Origin: an uncultured Oscillospiraceae bacterium
GTDB taxonomy: Bacteria; Bacillota; Clostridia; Oscillospirales; Ruminococcaceae
Assembly (NCBI GenBank): GCA_934464775.1
Contig: CAKSKG010000013.1
Location: 1 to 64,000, forward strand
DNA length: 64,000 nucleotides
Direction of reading: 5' to 3'
The translations under genes and the position numbers were made by a program. The notes under the pieces are model-generated. The model ran no database searches and was not told the origin of the DNA. It saw nothing but the letters and a program-made list of their open reading frames with translations. This document shows positions 62,865 through 64,000 of this stretch, one piece after another; positions within the stretch are counted from its first letter, which is position 1, and every line of letters starts with the position of its first letter.

Positions 62865-63716
62865 TCACTTATCTGCCTTTTCGGATTTTTTGCCCGACAT
62901 TTTCAATATTCTGTCAAGATTTAACATATCGGTGGTATTCGATCCGATAAATGTGGGCTGTGCATTATACAGTCCGTGGAAATCGGAGCCGCCCGTTACG
63001 ATAAGGTCATACTTCTCCGCAACCTCCAGCAAACGCTTCTGCGCCGCTTCATCGGCTGTGTAATGATAGACCTCTATTCCGTCAATTTTTCCCGCTGCGG
63101 CAAGCTCCGAAAGCAGCTCCTCCGAATCATAATAAACGGGGTGAGCCATTACGGCACAGCCTCTTGCGGAATGTATAAGATCAAGCACGAAATTAACATC
63201 GGGATATTCACGCTCAACGATACAGCTTCCCGTTTTCATATTGAAAAGCTCATTGTTAAGGCGTCCGTAAAAATGGGTGGAATAGCCGTAGTCGATAAGT
63301 GCGTGCATGATATGCTGTTTAAAGATACTTTTTGCTCCGCCAACGTGTTTGAGAACGCTGTCGGCGGTTATGGGATAAAGCTGTGTTACCTTTTCGATCA
63401 TTTCCTTTGCGCAGGCGGTGCGTATCTCGCAGGATCTGCGGCAGATACCCTCCAGACGGTCGGGCTTCTGGGGAGCATAGCAGAGGATATGTACCTTTCT
63501 GCCCCTTTTCTTATCCCATGCGGAAAGCTCCACACCCGGGACGGTAAGCACGCCGTGTCTTTCTCCAAGCACCTTTGCTCTGGATATGGACGACATAGTA
63601 TCGTGATCGGTGATAGATATAAAATCAATTCCCGTACGCTTCGCCTGGACAATGATATCCTCTATACCGAGCGAACCGTCGGACAATGTTGTATGACAGT
63701 GAAGATCGCCTTTCAT
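62865..63716 (-). CDS. PHP-domain phosphoesterase
   Basis: The 283-residue protein has the PHP metal-binding motifs DLHCHTTLSDGS, ISITDHDTMS, VPGVELSA, VMAHPVYY and VTGGSDFHG, in the order of YciV/RnaAM-like phosphoesterases (nucleoside 3',5'-bisphosphate or 5'-oligoribonucleotide hydrolases). Specificity is inferred. Start choice: the ATG at 63716 fits the family N-terminus, which begins just before the first motif; an upstream open frame of 24 codons spans the promoter region. Confidence 0.88.
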   Translation of the reverse strand: MKGDLHCHTTLSDGSLGIEDIIVQAKRTGIDFISITDHDTMSSISRAKVLGERHGVLTVPGVELSAWDKKRGRKVHILCYAPQKPDRLEGICRRSCEIRTACAKEMIEKVTQLYPITADSVLKHVGGAKSIFKQHIMHALIDYGYSTHFYGRLNNELFNMKTGSCIVEREYPDVNFVLDLIHSARGCAVMAHPVYYDSEELLSELAAAGKIDGIEVYHYTADEAAQKRLLEVAEKYDLIVTGGSDFHGLYNAQPTFIGSNTTDMLNLDRILKMSGKKSEKADK

Positions 63717-63797
63717 TTCTGTGACCAATCCTTTCCGGTCGTATTTCGTATAAAAACGGAAACAATATGGGTAATCAATTACAGCCATATTAAATCA

Positions 63798-63826
63798 ATT
63801 ATAACATATCACGCCCATGAACGCAA
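63798..63826 (-). promoter_or_regulatory. Promoter of the PHP gene
   Basis: On the minus strand TTGCGT (63821-63826) and TATAAT (63798-63803) are 17 bases apart, about 80 bases before the start. Confidence 0.65.
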
Positions 63827-63837
63827 GTGTTTTTTTA

Positions 63838-63861
63838 TAAAAACCGCCAAAAAAGGCTGTT
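63838..63861 (-). terminator. Terminator of the gene entering from the right
   Basis: AAAAACAGCC and GGCGGTTTTT form a stem with one mismatch and a T loop; the leftward transcript ends in U. Confidence 0.6.
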
Positions 63862-63862
63862 T

Positions 63863-64000
63863 TTACAGAAATTTCTCCCTGAACCACACATCTTTCACCT
63901 CAAATTCACGGCCGTCAAGGTAAGAAAGCAGACCGCCGTCGGTCTTAAAGGCAAATTTCAGCTTATAGGAATAAAGAGCCTGCGTGCTTATTTTATATTC
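63863..64000 (-). CDS. C-terminal fragment of an unidentified gene
   Basis: An open frame of 45 codons runs from the window edge to a TAA at 63863-63865, ending VWFREKFL. It is too short to identify. The terminator just after the stop and coding-like composition support a real gene whose start lies beyond the window. Confidence 0.6.
   Translation of the reverse strand, partial: EYKISTQALYSYKLKFAFKTDGGLLSYLDGREFEVKDVWFREKFL

Overview
This 64 kb window looks like chromosome from a Gram-positive clostridium of the Oscillospiraceae, most likely Ruminococcus or a close relative. The evidence is internal. It has spoVG and SpoIID-family genes, lexA, a glyQS-type glycyl-tRNA synthetase, an ATP-type PEP carboxykinase, queH, many lipoproteins with Thr/Ser/Glu-rich linkers, several class B sortases, AGGAGG-type ribosome binding sites and TTGACA-N17-TATAAT promoters. 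I see no rRNA, tRNA, CRISPR array, prophage or conjugative module. Taxonomy is inferred, not searched.

Layout. 0-7 kb holds housekeeping genes: Nudix hydrolase, spoVG, the apparent operon murC-lexA-CPBP protease-DUF4364, a DtxR/MntR-like regulator, and an SGNH lipoprotein with queH. 7.5-16.4 kb is a surface and stress region. It carries a TPM-like, zinc-ribbon and SPFH trio, then seven small ORFs that each end in a TG(N/D)-hydrophobic-Lys/Arg tail resembling a sortase sorting signal. 16.5-29.2 kb holds cupin, prmC, DUF1385, lipoprotein, membrane, spoIID, CoA-dehydratase-like, alcohol dehydrogenase/TetR and phosphoesterase genes. 30-37.8 kb holds a MATE exporter with LysR, rubrerythrin, an unknown acidic protein and a second CPBP protease. 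37.9-46 kb, transcribed leftward, is a probable operon of four different class B sortases, a second SpoIID-like protein and pyrimidine-nucleoside phosphorylase. After pckA, 49.6-57 kb is a leftward run of a CorC/HlyC-type protein and four transglutaminase-fold lipoproteins. The right end holds TraX, an XRE regulator, glyQS, DUF218, a TSCPD protein, malic enzyme and a PHP phosphoesterase.

The most unusual feature is a roughly 0.9 kb interspersed element present four times, in both orientations, always between genes (about 22.7, 29.4, 32.9 and 48.6 kb). Each copy is two inverted arms of nested hairpins. The stems vary between copies but stay paired, which suggests selection for structure, and the reading frames are not conserved. 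I do not recognise this family. Two shorter palindromic MITE-like elements (180 bp at 25.6 kb with an identical 74-bp partial at the left edge; 163 bp at 61.4 kb) sit immediately upstream of ribosome binding sites.

As an inferred working model, the 10-16 kb proteins are substrates of the 41-46 kb sortases. The transglutaminase-fold lipoproteins and SpoIID-type proteins would be further envelope factors.
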